From: JACVRM01 sp963839815 | GTDB lineage: Bacteria > Actinomycetota > Thermoleophilia > Gaiellales > Gaiellaceae | Length of the DNA: 64,000 nucleotides | Direction: 5' to 3' | Assembly (NCBI GenBank): GCA_963839815.1 | Contig: CAWIWF010000006.1 | Span: 930,001-994,000 of the forward strand | In this document: positions 50,214-61,504 of the stretch, piece after piece | How positions within the stretch are numbered: the stretch's first letter is position 1 | How the letters are laid out: each line of letters starts with the position of its first letter | Notes under the pieces: model-generated | What the model was told of the DNA's origin: nothing | The model's input: only the letters and a program-made list of their open reading frames with translations | Databases searched by the model: none | Translations under genes and position numbers: made by a program

Positions 50214-51175
50214 CGCGGCACTCGCACGCGGAGCGCGCCGGGGACGTTCTCGAAGGAGACCGGCGTAGTGCCCGGCTGCTCGCCGTCGAGCTCGATCGGC
50301 AGCGGCGTCGCGGAGTCGACGGTGACGCTCGCGCCGCGCAACAGCTCCGCCTTCGGGTGGGGGAGGTGGGTGCCGCGGTAGAGCTTCGGCAGCGTCCGCG
50401 CGAGGTCGACCTTGGTCACGTCGCCGATCAGGAGCACGTCGAAGAGTCCGTCGTCGGGCTGCGCTCCAGGACAGAGACGCATGCCGCCGTTGTGGAACTC
50501 CGTGTTGCCGATCAGCACGTCCTCCATCAGCCCCTCGCGGCGCTCGTCGCCGACGCAGACGCGCAGCGGCACGTTCGTCCAGCGCGCGAAGACCGCGAAA
50601 GTCGACACGAGCCCGGCGACCTTGCCGCCGAGCCTCTTCGAGGATCGGTTGAGCCGCGCCGCGACCGCCCCGCTCATGCCGACGCCGGCCATGCTGACGA
50701 AGTAGGCGCTACCGTCGGCGCCGTCGTCGCGCCGGTAGGAGACGAGGCCGGCATCGACGGGCCGGGCGGCGCCGTCGCGCAGGATCGCCAGCGCCTGAGG
50801 GTCGTCGGTGGGGATGCCGAGGGCGCGTGCGTAGTCGTCGCCGGTGCCCCGTGCCACCAGGCCGAGGTCGGGGAGCGGCCGGCGGCCGGCGCGCAGGAGC
50901 CCGTTCGCCACCTCGTGCACCGTGCCGTCGCCGCCGACGGCGACGACCAGCGCAGCGCCGTCCTCCGCTGCCTGGCGCGCGAGCTCGGCGAGCTGCCCGG
51001 GGCCGGCGCTCATCGCGACCTCGGGCTCGAGCCCGAGGTCCCGGGCCTGGCGCTCCAGCGTGGGCCAGCGGCGGGCGGTGGCACCGCCGCCGGACGCGGG
51101 GTTGACGAGGAAGACGGTTCGCCCGCCCGCGTGGCTCGACCGAGGGCTCGCCGCTGAGTCGGGGGGCTGGCTCAT
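50210..51175 (-). CDS. Diacylglycerol kinase-type lipid kinase (YegS/DagK)
   Basis: 321 residues from ATG 51175. Motifs: TVFLVNPASGGGATARRWPT, VVAVGGDGTVHEVANGLL (nucleotide site), GLVARGTGDDYARALGI, and the C-terminal GNTEFHNGGMRLCPGAQPDD and GLFDVLLIG. It phosphorylates diacylglycerol or a related lipid at the membrane. It lies 101 nt downstream of the nucleoside phosphorylase gene, same strand. Confidence 0.93.
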   Translation of the reverse strand: MSQPPDSAASPRSSHAGGRTVFLVNPASGGGATARRWPTLERQARDLGLEPEVAMSAGPGQLAELARQAAEDGAALVVAVGGDGTVHEVANGLLRAGRRPLPDLGLVARGTGDDYARALGIPTDDPQALAILRDGAARPVDAGLVSYRRDDGADGSAYFVSMAGVGMSGAVAARLNRSSKRLGGKVAGLVSTFAVFARWTNVPLRVCVGDERREGLMEDVLIGNTEFHNGGMRLCPGAQPDDGLFDVLLIGDVTKVDLARTLPKLYRGTHLPHPKAELLRGASVTVDSATPLPIELDGEQPGTTPVSFENVPGALRVRVPR

Positions 51176-51276
51176 CCGCCTGGACGCCGGCGTGCTCCAG
51201 CCGCTAGTCGGGGACGGCGAGCTGGGAAGCGTGCAGCGCCGCGCGTGCCTCGTCGAGAGCGCGCTCGCGCTCGGCA

Positions 51277-52008
51277 CTAGCCACGGTGGCCGCCCTTCTC
51301 CGGCGCGGTCACGGTGGCAAGTGCCAGCTCGGTCATCTCGTCGACTGCGCGCCGCATGTCCTCGTCCGAGATGCGCACGAACTCGCCCTCGACGACGACG
51401 TCGCTGACGATCAGCAGGCAGCCGGCCTGGATCTTGCGGAGCGCCCCGACCGTGTACAGCATCGCCGCCTCCATCTCGACGGCGAGGATGCCGCGGTCGG
51501 ACCAGCGTCCGTACTGGCCGCTGTCCGGGTTGTAGAAGACGTCGCTCGAGACGATCGGACCGACGCGCACCTTCTTGCCAAGCTCCTTGGCCGTGTGGAC
51601 GGCGCCGTGGACGAGCTCCCAGTCGGCGGTGGGCGCATGCGGCTCGCCGCCGATCAGATGCGTTGCTGTCGAGTCGGCGGGCACGGCCGAGATCGCAACG
51701 ATGAGGTCGCCGATCGCAAGGTCGGACTGGAGCCCCCCGCACGTGCCGACGCGCAGGATCCGCTTGACGCCGAGCTGGATCAGCTCCTCGATCACGATTC
51801 CCGCCGAGGGACAGCCCATTCCCGAGGCCTGCACCGAGACGGGGCGGCCGCGGTACTGGCCCGTGTAGCCGTAGAGCGCCCGTTCGCCGTTCACCTCGCG
51901 GGCGTCCTCGAGGAATGTCTCGGCGATGTACTTCGCTCGCAGGGGGTCGCCCGGCAGCAGGCAGGCCTCGGCGTAGTCGCCCGGCTCGGCGCGCAGGTGA
52001 ATCGGCAC
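51277..52008 (-). CDS. deoD: Purine nucleoside phosphorylase, DeoD type
   Basis: 243 residues from GTG 52008 (MPIHLRAEPGDYAEACLLPG). Phosphorylase motifs: PGDPLRAKYIAETFLEDARE, MGCPSAGIVIEELIQLGVKR, RVGTCGGL, VSSDVFYN, AVEMEAAMLYTVGAL and IVSDVVVEGE. It cleaves purine nucleosides with phosphate to base and pentose-1-phosphate. TAGGGT six bases upstream supports the start. Confidence 0.94.
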   Translation of the reverse strand: MPIHLRAEPGDYAEACLLPGDPLRAKYIAETFLEDAREVNGERALYGYTGQYRGRPVSVQASGMGCPSAGIVIEELIQLGVKRILRVGTCGGLQSDLAIGDLIVAISAVPADSTATHLIGGEPHAPTADWELVHGAVHTAKELGKKVRVGPIVSSDVFYNPDSGQYGRWSDRGILAVEMEAAMLYTVGALRKIQAGCLLIVSDVVVEGEFVRISDEDMRRAVDEMTELALATVTAPEKGGHRG

Positions 52009-52014
52009 GGCGAG

Positions 52015-52081
52015 ACCCTAATGGAGCGCCGAGGCGACCGGCCGGCCGAGGTGTGGCCGGCCGGCCGCCGCGATCTACGAT
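52015..52081. promoter_or_regulatory. Divergent leaderless promoters (deoD / GNAT)
   Basis: Minus-strand TAGGGT (52015-52020) is six bases before the deoD GTG. Plus-strand TACGAT (52076-52081) is six bases before GTG 52088. A GGCCGGCC-rich segment lies between. Confidence 0.62.
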
Positions 52082-52087
52082 CCGGCG

Positions 52088-52867
52088 GTGACGGAGCTCG
52101 TGGAGCCGACGCTCGACCAGGTGCTCGCGTTCTGTGCGGAGGATCCGATCGAGCGTGTCTTCCTGGAGGACGCGGCGCGGCGGCGGCTCGGCCGCTATCG
52201 CGGGCTCGAGCGCGGCGGGCGGCTCGAGGCGTTGTGCCATCTCGGCGCCAACCTCGTGCCTGCCGGCGACGGGTGCGCCGGGTTCGCCGATGCAGTCGGC
52301 GGCGGCGGCGCGCGCATGCTGATCGGCGAGGAGGCTGCAGTTTCCGAGCTCTGGGCGGTGGCGCGCGACGTGCTCCCGGCCGCGCGTGAGGACAGGCCAG
52401 GCCAGCCGGTCTTCGTGATCGAGGAGGCGCCGGCGGCCGCCGACACGGGGCTTCGTCCCGCGACGATGGCCGACTTCGGGCGGCTCGTGCCCGCGTGCGC
52501 GGCGGCCCACGCGCTGGAGCTCGGCGTCGACCCGCTCGTCCGGGACGGCGACGCCTTTCGCTGGCGCACGCAGACGCAGATCGAGGAGGGGCGGTCCTGG
52601 GTGTGGCTCGAGGACGGCACCATCCTGTTCAAGGCGGAGGCCTCGGCGTGGACGCCGCGCGCGGTGCAGATCCAGCAGGTGTGGGTCGACCCGGCGGCGC
52701 GTGGGCGCGGCTACGGCAGGCGGGGGATGCTCGACCTCTGCCGCCTCCTGCTCGAGCAGGTGCCGACCGTCTGCCTGTTCGTGCGGAGCGACAACGAGGC
52801 GGCGATCGGCCTCTACGAGGCGATCGGCATGCGCCGGACGAACACCTACCGCTCGATCCTGTTCTAG
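52088..52867 (+). CDS. GNAT acetyltransferase with N-terminal DUF4081-like domain
   Basis: 259 residues from GTG 52088. The N-terminal half (ELVEPTLDQVLAFCAEDPIE, HLGANLVPAG) fits the DUF4081 domain of actinobacterial acetyltransferases. The C-terminal GNAT core has VQIQQVWVDPAARGRGYGRR (acetyl-CoA pyrophosphate loop) and FVRSDNEAAIGLYEAIGM. Substrate unknown. About 250 nt of low-quality repeat-like DNA follow. Confidence 0.88.
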   Translation: MTELVEPTLDQVLAFCAEDPIERVFLEDAARRRLGRYRGLERGGRLEALCHLGANLVPAGDGCAGFADAVGGGGARMLIGEEAAVSELWAVARDVLPAAREDRPGQPVFVIEEAPAAADTGLRPATMADFGRLVPACAAAHALELGVDPLVRDGDAFRWRTQTQIEEGRSWVWLEDGTILFKAEASAWTPRAVQIQQVWVDPAARGRGYGRRGMLDLCRLLLEQVPTVCLFVRSDNEAAIGLYEAIGMRRTNTYRSILF

Positions 52868-53119
52868 CCGGCACCGGGGCCGGGCCGAATCGTTCGCCCG
52901 CGCCTCGGAGAGCGCTAGCTCGAGGGGCAGGCTGAAGCCTGTTCCTCACCTCGCGGGGTCAGGCTTCCGTACGCGGTCGACTCACGCAGAGCGCTGTCCG
53001 AAGGTCGCGATCGTCCAATGGCGAGCGAGCGATGGCGCACCTGCCGGCCTCAGCCTGCGAACGAGCTCGTCGCCGCTCGCAGGTCAGCTTGATGCCTTGG
53101 ACTAAACGCAGGCGCCGCG

Positions 53120-54598
53120 TCAGCCCGACGCGATCGCCTGGGCCGCCACGGACGCGCCGGTTCTGAGGACGATCCCGGGGAGCGCCTCGATGTCGGCCCG
53201 TGTCGTCCGGAAGTTGACGACGCAGGCGCGGAGCCAGTAGCGGCCGTCTACGACCGCGTTCGAGACGAACGCCTCGCCGCCCTGCTGCAACCCGGTCACG
53301 AGCTCGGTGTTGAGGCGGTTGAGCTCCTCCTCGTCGGTCACGCCCTCGGGCACGTAGCGGAAGGTGGCGATGCTGAGCCCGCCCGGGCCGCGCTCGAGCT
53401 CCGGCTCGGCGTCGACGCAGGCGTCCAGGTGCCGTGCGAGCGCGATGTCCTCCTCGATCAGCCGCGCGTAGCCGGCGCGACCGAGGTGGCGCAGCCCGAG
53501 CCAGACCTTCAGCGCGCGGAAGCCGCGGGTGTTCTGCGGGCCGTACTTGTAGTAGTGGAGCTCCTCCTCGTCGAGGCGGTAGTAGGGCGGCGTGTAGTCG
53601 AACGCCGCGAGCAGGTGGTCGCGCTCCCGGACGAGGGCGCAGCCGGCCTCGGCGGGCATGTACAGCCACTTGTGGGGGTCGAGCGCGAGCGAGTCGGCCT
53701 CGTCGAGCGCGCGGAGATCGGCGGGAGCCTCGGCTGCGACCGCCGCCAGCGCTCCGTAGGCCCCGTCGACGTGGAGCCAGAGATCCTCGGCCCGGCAGAG
53801 CTCGGCGATGGCCGCGATCGGGTCGACGGCGCCCGTGCTGACGGAGCCCGCCGAGGCGATCACCAGGAAGGGCTCGTCGCCGGCCGCCCGGTCGGCGCCG
53901 ATCGCGTCCCGAAGCGCGTCGACGTCGAGGCGCAGGTCGCTGTCGGTCGGCACCCAGTGGATCGCCTCGGTTCCGAGCCCGAACATGTCGGCGGCCTTCT
54001 GCACCCACGTGTGTGTCTCGCCCGAGCAGTAGAGGCGCAGGCGGCCGGCGCCCGTTCCCTGCGCGCGCACGTCCCACGGCGCCTTTGCACGCCGCGCGGC
54101 GAGAAAGCCGACGAAGTTGGCCATGTTGCCGCCGCTCACGAGCAGGCCGCCGCAGTCGGGGCGGTAACCGACGAGCTCGGCCAGCCAGCGCACCGTCTGC
54201 CGCTCGATCTCCGTCGCGACCGGCGAGAGCGTGAAGCCGCCGAGGTTCGGGTTGACTGCGCTTGCGAGCAGGTCGGCGAGCGCGGCGAGCGGTGACGGCG
54301 CGCCGATCACGTAGCCCATGAAGCGGGGGTGACCCGTGAACAGGGACTGCTCGAAGAGGAGGTCGGTCGCGTCGCGGAGAACAGCAGCTGGGTCGGCGCC
54401 GTGCTCCGGCAGCGGCGCATCGGCACCGAGCGCGGCCTGCACCTCGGCCGTCGACCGGCCGGGCGTCACCGCCAGCTCCGACGGGCTCTGCAGCTGCTCG
54501 AGCAGACCGGCGATGTCGTCGACCAGCCGGTGCCCGAGCTCGCGGAACTCGGCCGGCGGCAGCTCGGGGGCGGTGCGCTCGTTGCGGGGCTCGCCCAC
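53120..54598 (-). CDS. PLP-dependent group II decarboxylase
   Basis: 492 residues from GTG 54598. HPRFMGYVIGAPSPLAALAD, GGLLVSGGNMANFVGFLAAR, WLHVDGAYGALAAVAAE (Asp) and the PLP Lys in LALDPHKWLYMPAEAG are those of the aromatic-L-amino-acid / glutamate decarboxylase family. Substrate choice (Tyr, Trp, Phe or other) cannot be fixed by eye. It is divergent from the histidine-phosphatase gene across a 23-nt spacer. Confidence 0.93.
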   Translation of the reverse strand: MGEPRNERTAPELPPAEFRELGHRLVDDIAGLLEQLQSPSELAVTPGRSTAEVQAALGADAPLPEHGADPAAVLRDATDLLFEQSLFTGHPRFMGYVIGAPSPLAALADLLASAVNPNLGGFTLSPVATEIERQTVRWLAELVGYRPDCGGLLVSGGNMANFVGFLAARRAKAPWDVRAQGTGAGRLRLYCSGETHTWVQKAADMFGLGTEAIHWVPTDSDLRLDVDALRDAIGADRAAGDEPFLVIASAGSVSTGAVDPIAAIAELCRAEDLWLHVDGAYGALAAVAAEAPADLRALDEADSLALDPHKWLYMPAEAGCALVRERDHLLAAFDYTPPYYRLDEEELHYYKYGPQNTRGFRALKVWLGLRHLGRAGYARLIEEDIALARHLDACVDAEPELERGPGGLSIATFRYVPEGVTDEEELNRLNTELVTGLQQGGEAFVSNAVVDGRYWLRACVVNFRTTRADIEALPGIVLRTGASVAAQAIASG

Positions 54599-54604
54599 GC
54601 CTCG

Positions 54605-54614
54605 ACTCTACTCT
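54605..54614. promoter_or_regulatory. Overlapping divergent -10 hexamers
   Basis: Minus-strand TAGAGT (54605-54610) is six bases before the decarboxylase GTG. Plus-strand TACTCT (54609-54614) is seven bases before GTG 54622. The two hexamers share two base pairs, so the two promoters should exclude each other. Confidence 0.6.
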
Positions 54615-54621
54615 TGGCGCC

Positions 54622-55215
54622 GTGGAGTCGGGATTCCTCGTCCGTCACGCGGAGACGGAGGCCAACCTGCGCGGGTCGGTGAACGGCGACCCGGCCTCGC
54701 CGTGTCCGCTCTCGCCCGAGGGAGAGGAGCAGGCACGCCGGCTCGGCGAGCGGCTCGCCGGCGTCCCGATCGACCTCTGCGTGACGTCCGAGTTCGAGCG
54801 CACCCGGCGGACGGCCGGGCTCGCGCTGGCCGGGCGCGACATCCCGCTCGAGGTCTGGCCCGAGCTCAACGACCCGCGCTTCGGCCGCTACGAGGGCGGC
54901 CTGCTCGAGGACTACCGCGCGTGGGCGTCGGCGCACGGGTCCGGCGATGCGCCGCCGGGCGGCGGCGAGAGCCGCCGAGCCATCGTCGCCCGCTACGCCG
55001 CCGGCTTTCGCCGGCTGCTCGAGCGACCCGAGGAGCACCTCGTCGCCGTCGCCCACTCGCTGCCTGTCGCCTACGTGCTGGCCGCTCTCCGCGGCGTCGA
55101 CCCGGCCCCGCGCGCCGAGCTCGTTCGCCACGCGCACCCGTATGCGGTCTCGGCGGCGGAGCTCCGGGGCGCAGTCGAGCGACTCGAGGCCTGGTGCGCC
55201 GCCCCGACCTGGTAG
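54622..55215 (+). CDS. Histidine phosphatase (phosphoglycerate-mutase-like)
   Basis: 197 residues from GTG 54622. GFLVRHAETEANLRG carries the RHG catalytic His. Other features: PLSPEGEEQARRLGERL, VTSEFERTRRTAGLAL, FGRYEGGLLEDYRAWASA, and the second His in VAVAHSLPVAYVLA. A broad phosphatase such as an alpha-ribazole or sugar-phosphate phosphatase is possible. Confidence 0.93.
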   Translation: MESGFLVRHAETEANLRGSVNGDPASPCPLSPEGEEQARRLGERLAGVPIDLCVTSEFERTRRTAGLALAGRDIPLEVWPELNDPRFGRYEGGLLEDYRAWASAHGSGDAPPGGGESRRAIVARYAAGFRRLLERPEEHLVAVAHSLPVAYVLAALRGVDPAPRAELVRHAHPYAVSAAELRGAVERLEAWCAAPTW

Positions 55216-55367
55216 CGCTGCTCGGCCTCGCGCTCGCGGCCTGGATCGGCCGCTGGGCGCTACTGGAGCTTGCCTCGTACCTCCACCGCAACCGGGTCCC
55301 GGAGGGCCCGCTGCCGCGCGAGTCGCCGCACCCGCCGGGTCACGTGCCCGGCGCGTTCGACTCGTAG
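55194..55367 (+). CDS. Small single-pass membrane protein
   Basis: 57 residues from GTG 55194, overlapping the phosphatase 3' end by 22 nt. One hydrophobic helix (LVALLGLALAAWIGRWALLE) is followed by a Pro/His-rich tail (PLPRESPHPPGHVPGAF). No family recognised. Good composition and coupling favour a real gene, but the evidence is modest. Confidence 0.5.
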   Translation: MRRPDLVALLGLALAAWIGRWALLELASYLHRNRVPEGPLPRESPHPPGHVPGAFDS

Positions 55368-55383
55368 GCGCGTGGCCACGACA

Positions 55384-57723
55384 ATGTCCGCGATGGACAG
55401 CGGGCGCGCGCTCGTCTCGGTCATCTACGCCGACCTCGTCGGTTTCACGTCGCGCTCGCACGCGGCCGACCCGGCCGCGATCCGCGCGATCCAGCGCCCG
55501 TTCCACGCGCGCGTCAAGCACGAGGTCGAGCGCCGCGGCGGGCGGGTGGAGAAGCTCATCGGCGACGCCGTCGTCGCCGTGTTCGGAGCCGAGGGCGCCG
55601 ATCGCAACGACGCCGAGCGGGCCGTCCGCGTGGCCCTGCGCATCCCCGAGCTCGTCGACGAGATCAACGCGGCCCAGGGGCTCGACCTGGCCGTCCGCGT
55701 CGGCGTCAACTCGGACGTCGTCGAGGTGACGGGAGACGGCCACGCCGAGGGGGTCGTCACGGGCGACGTCGTCAACGTCGCCGGCAAGCTCCAGAGCGCA
55801 GCAGTGCCGGGCGGCGTTGCGGTGTGCCAGACGACCTACGAGCAGACCTGCGCGCGCTTCCGCTACGAGGCGCTCGACCCGGTCGAGCTGCCGGGCCAGG
55901 TCGAGCCGGCACCTGCGTGGCAACCCGCCGCCCGCCGTCGGCGAGCCGCGACAGGCACGTCGGCGCCGATCGACGAGGCCGAGCCGGAGGGCGCCGAGGA
56001 AGTGCGCCAGGTCTCGATCCTGTTCGCCGACCTCGTCGACTTCTCGCTCCGATCGCACAGCTCGGACTCGGAGGACATGCGCCGGCTGCTGCGCCCCTAT
56101 TTCGTGGCGATGAAGCGGGAGATCGAGCGCTACGGCGGCAGCGTCGAGAAGTTCGTCGGCGACGCGGTCATGGCCGTGTTCGGCGCGCCGGTCGCCCGCG
56201 AGGACGATGCCGAGCGCGCCGTCCGCGCCGCGCTGCGGCTGCCGGCCGTGGTGGTCGAGCTCAACGAGGACGACGCCTTCCGGGAGGTTGCGGTGCGCGC
56301 GGCGGTGAACTCGGGCGAGGCGGCGGTCGCGCTCGAGGCGCGCTTCGAGGAGGGGGAGGGGCTCGTCACCGGCGACGCCGTCAACACGGCCGCTCGTCTG
56401 CTCGGTGCCGCGCCGGTCGGAGCGGTCGTCGTCGGCGAGTCGACGCAGGCCGCGACGGCCGGCTTCGTCGACTACGAGGCGCTGCCGCCGCTGCACGCGA
56501 AGGGCAAGCCGGAGCCGCTGGCGGTTTTCCGCGCGCTCGCTGCCAGGGAGAACGGCTCTCTGGCGCAGGCGGCGGTGCGTCAGCCGCCGTTCGTCGGCCG
56601 GGGCCAGGAACTCTCGCTGCTGAAGGGGACACTCGCCCGCGTGCTGTACGAGCGCACGCCGCAGGTGGTCGTGCTCACGGCGCCGGCGGGCACCGGCAAG
56701 AGCCGTCTGGTTTCCGAGTTCAGCGGCTACGCAGCCGCCGCCGAGGAGTCCGTGCTCTGGCATCGCGGCCAGTCGCTGCCGTACGGCGGGCTCGCGTTCT
56801 CCGCGCTCGGCGACCTCGTCAAGAACGCCGCCGCGATCCTCAAGTCGGACGGGGTGGAGGACGCCGCCGAGAAGCTTGCGGCCGTCGTCCGAGCGGTGAC
56901 GACCGACGACGCGGAGCGCGAGCGGCTCCAATCTGCGCTCGCGCCGCTCGCGGGCACCGACGCCGAGGGTGAGCCGCAGCTGGCGGGCTGGCTGCGTTAC
57001 CTCGTGCTCGGCGCGATGCAGCGCCCCGCCGTGTGCCTGCTCGAGGACGCCCAGTGGGCGCCTCCCCCGGTCGTCTCGTTCATCGAGCACCTCGCCGACT
57101 TCGCAAGCGGGCCGCTGCTCGTGCTGGTCACGTCTCGGGAGCCGGTCACGTGGGGGCGGGGTCGCCCGAACGTGACCCACGTCGACCTGCCTCCGCTCAC
57201 CGACGAGGAGGTCGGCCGTGTGCTGGCGGGACTGGGCGCCGAGGGGGTCGAGCCGACGCAGGCCGGCGGCAACCCGCTGCTCGCAGTCGAGCTCGCCCGC
57301 CTCGCCCGCGACGTTCCCGGGAGCTCGCTGCCGGCGGCGCTCGAGGACGTCGTGGCGGCACGGCTTGAGGTGCTGGAGGATCCGCAGCGGCGCGCACTGG
57401 CGGCGGGAGCCGTGGTCGGCCGCAGCTTCTGGGCGGGTGCCGTGGGAGCCGTAGTCGGCGCCGGTGTGCAAGACGCCTGCCGGCTGCTCGACGACCTGGT
57501 CGCCCGCGAGCTCATCCAGGGTGCCCGGGTGTCCACGGTCGCGCGTGAGGCCGAGTACGCGTTTCTCCACCCGTCCGTGCGCGAGGCGGTCTACGCGCGG
57601 ACGGACGAGCGGGAACGGGCCGCCGCGCACGAGGCGGTGGCGGGCTGGCTCGACCGGGCGCTCGGCGGCCGGCCCGACCACGGCGCGCTCGCCCACCACC
57701 ATCGGGCTGCGGCGGCTACGTGA
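55384..57723 (+). CDS. Tandem class III nucleotide cyclase domains fused to an AAA-type ATPase
   Basis: 779 residues from ATG 55384. Cyclase domain 1 is at about 10-175 (VIYADLVGFTSRSHA, VEKLIGDAVVAVFGA, VVNVAGKLQSAA). Cyclase domain 2 is at about 205-385 (ILFADLVDFSLRSHSSD, VEKFVGDAVMAVFG, AVNTAARLLGAA). The ATPase starts near 400 (FVGRGQELSLLKG, Walker A APAGTGKSRLV, CLLEDAQWAP). Both cyclase domains keep the metal Asp pair and the Lys typical of adenine recognition, but domain 1 has Lys in place of the transition-state Arg (AGK versus AAR). The TPR region usual after such ATPases is missing. Its stop overlaps tilS. Confidence 0.9.
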   Translation: MSAMDSGRALVSVIYADLVGFTSRSHAADPAAIRAIQRPFHARVKHEVERRGGRVEKLIGDAVVAVFGAEGADRNDAERAVRVALRIPELVDEINAAQGLDLAVRVGVNSDVVEVTGDGHAEGVVTGDVVNVAGKLQSAAVPGGVAVCQTTYEQTCARFRYEALDPVELPGQVEPAPAWQPAARRRRAATGTSAPIDEAEPEGAEEVRQVSILFADLVDFSLRSHSSDSEDMRRLLRPYFVAMKREIERYGGSVEKFVGDAVMAVFGAPVAREDDAERAVRAALRLPAVVVELNEDDAFREVAVRAAVNSGEAAVALEARFEEGEGLVTGDAVNTAARLLGAAPVGAVVVGESTQAATAGFVDYEALPPLHAKGKPEPLAVFRALAARENGSLAQAAVRQPPFVGRGQELSLLKGTLARVLYERTPQVVVLTAPAGTGKSRLVSEFSGYAAAAEESVLWHRGQSLPYGGLAFSALGDLVKNAAAILKSDGVEDAAEKLAAVVRAVTTDDAERERLQSALAPLAGTDAEGEPQLAGWLRYLVLGAMQRPAVCLLEDAQWAPPPVVSFIEHLADFASGPLLVLVTSREPVTWGRGRPNVTHVDLPPLTDEEVGRVLAGLGAEGVEPTQAGGNPLLAVELARLARDVPGSSLPAALEDVVAARLEVLEDPQRRALAAGAVVGRSFWAGAVGAVVGAGVQDACRLLDDLVARELIQGARVSTVAREAEYAFLHPSVREAVYARTDERERAAAHEAVAGWLDRALGGRPDHGALAHHHRAAAAT

Positions 57724-58863
57724 GCGCTGGGCCGGCCGAGATCCGGGGGCGCGTCCAGGCGTTCGTGCGCGAGCACGAGCTGATCCCGCCGGGCGGGACG
57801 GTGACCTGCCTCGTGTCCGGCGGCCAGGACTCGACCTGCCTCTGGCACGTGCTCGGGGCGCTCGGCTACGACGTCCGGGCCGTCCACGTCGCGCACGGGC
57901 TGCGCGGTGCGGAGTCCGAGGCGGATGCCGCCTTCTGCCGCGACGTCCTGGGCGCGGAGATCATCGACGGGCGCCCGACACGTCGACGGCACGCGCGAGC
58001 ACCGAGCTCGTGGCTTCCAGCCACACCGTGCCCGGGAACCGGATCGCAGCGCCGCTGCCGCACCCGACAGTGTCGCGCCGGCCTCCGGCCCCGGGGACGA
58101 CGCGAACACGCGCGCCACCGAGGCGGAGCTGCGCGAGCTCCGCTACCGGCTCACGGAGGGGCTGGCGCTCCGCGCGACCGGGCACACCGCCTCCGACGAC
58201 GTGGAGACGGTGCTCTTCCGGCTCGCGGCCCGCGCCGAGCTCGCCAGGATCCAGCCCCGTCGCGCCGACGGTGTCGTCCGCCCGCTGCTCTCGCTCTGGC
58301 GTGACGAGACCGAGGCGTACTGCCGGGCGGAAGGCCTCCGGTTCCGCGTCGACTCGTCCAACCCGGACACGGCGCGCGGGCTGATCCGCGACGAGGTCCT
58401 GCCGCTCCTGCGGCGCCTGCACCCGGCCGCCGAGCGGAACCTGCTCGCTGCCGCCGCGCGCCGGCGACGGCTCCCGAGACGAGTCGAGGACGCCCTGTTA
58501 TCGTTGCTCGCCTCTCGTGAGGGGTCGCACCGCATCGACCTTGGCGCCGGTGTCCAAGCCGTACGCGAGTACGACCGGCTCTGGCTCGAACAGGGCCCGG
58601 TTCCGCTCGCCGGCATCGTGCGCTGGGGCCCGTGGACGATCCGCTCCGACGAGCCCGGCCTCCACGTGCGCGGCTGGCGCGCGGGCGATCGGCTCAGCGG
58701 GCGCTCTAAGAAGGTTCAGGACGTGTTCGTGGACGCCAAGGTGCCCCGCTCGGAGCGCGACGCCTGGCCGCTCGTGGTGCGCGGTGACGCGGTCGTGGCT
58801 GTGCCGGGAATCGTCGACGCACCCGGGGTCACGGCCGTGCGAGACGCAGACGGGTTGCCTTAG
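57720..58863 (+). CDS. tilS: tRNA(Ile)-lysidine synthase (frameshifted)
   Basis: GTG 57720 opens the N-terminal PP-loop domain: VTCLVSGGQDSTCLWHVLGA (SGGxDS at residues 33-38) and VRAVHVAHGLRGAESEADAA. After about 57970 the family resumes in another frame: TEAELRELRYRLTEGLALRA, ATGHTASDDVETVLFRLAAR, EAYCRAEGLRFRVDSSNPDT, and a C-terminal domain ending near 58863. TilS makes lysidine at C34 of tRNA-Ile(CAU) and is normally essential, so the shift is probably an assembly error. The tilS-hpt-ftsH order is standard. Confidence 0.88.
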
Positions 58864-58881
58864 GGTGGAACGGGGCGTGAG

Positions 58882-59442
58882 ATGAGCCAGACCGAGCTGA
58901 CCCGGGCAGTCGCGGAGGTCCTCATCGACGAGGACACGCTCTCCGGCCGCATCGCCGAGCTCGGCGACGAGATCTCCGGCGACTACCAGGGCGGCGACCT
59001 ACTGCTGATCGGCGTCCTCAAGGGAGCCGTGTTCTTCATGGCCGACCTGATGCGCCACCTGCGTGTGCCCTGCGAGATCGACTTCATGGCGATCTCGAGC
59101 TACGGCGCCGCCACCGACTCCTCGGGCGTCGTACGCATCCTCAAGGACCTCGACATCAACATCCGCGACCGCCACGTGCTGGTCGTCGAGGACATCATCG
59201 ACTCCGGGCTGACGCTCTCCTACCTCATGCGCAACCTGAAGGCCCGGGAGCCCGCGTCGCTCGAGGTCTGCGCGCTGATGACGAAGCCGGACCGCCGCGA
59301 GATCGAGGTGCCCGTGCGCTACGTCGGCTTCGAGATCCCGAATCGGTTCGTGATCGGCTACGGCCTCGACTTCGCCGAGCGGTACCGCAACCTGCCCTAC
59401 GTCGGCGTGCTCGACGAGAGCCTCATACCCGAGCTGATCTAG
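58882..59442 (+). CDS. hpt: Hypoxanthine phosphoribosyltransferase
   Basis: 186 residues from ATG 58882. GDLLLIGVLKGAVFFMADLM and the PRPP-binding loop VLVVEDIIDSGLTLSYL are diagnostic, and YVGFEIPNRFVIGYGLDFAE is the C-terminal signature. It salvages hypoxanthine and guanine with PRPP. Its usual place is between tilS and ftsH. Confidence 0.97.
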   Translation: MSQTELTRAVAEVLIDEDTLSGRIAELGDEISGDYQGGDLLLIGVLKGAVFFMADLMRHLRVPCEIDFMAISSYGAATDSSGVVRILKDLDINIRDRHVLVVEDIIDSGLTLSYLMRNLKAREPASLEVCALMTKPDRREIEVPVRYVGFEIPNRFVIGYGLDFAERYRNLPYVGVLDESLIPELI

Positions 59443-59542
59443 CCGGCCGGGCAGGCGGAAGCCCCGCATCTGCAGGGATTCTGGGTGAACCGCCAGGCAG
59501 GGCGGGACGAACCCACACTGCTACCCTGCGACGGAGGCCTTC

Positions 59543-61498
<1,956 letters not shown>

Positions 61499-61504
61499 CT
61501 GCTC

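Noticed and set aside
52868..53119. A gene or full repeat copy after the GNAT gene
   Set aside because: Frames are short and unconvincing; it has a few words in common with the GC-rich repeats (GCTTGATGCCTTGGACTA) but not the ordered blocks.
54466..57702. A 1078-codon open frame on the minus strand opposite the cyclase/ATPase gene
   Set aside because: It is the antisense shadow of a GC-rich gene with clear cyclase and Walker motifs on the plus strand; its translation is low-complexity and matches no family.
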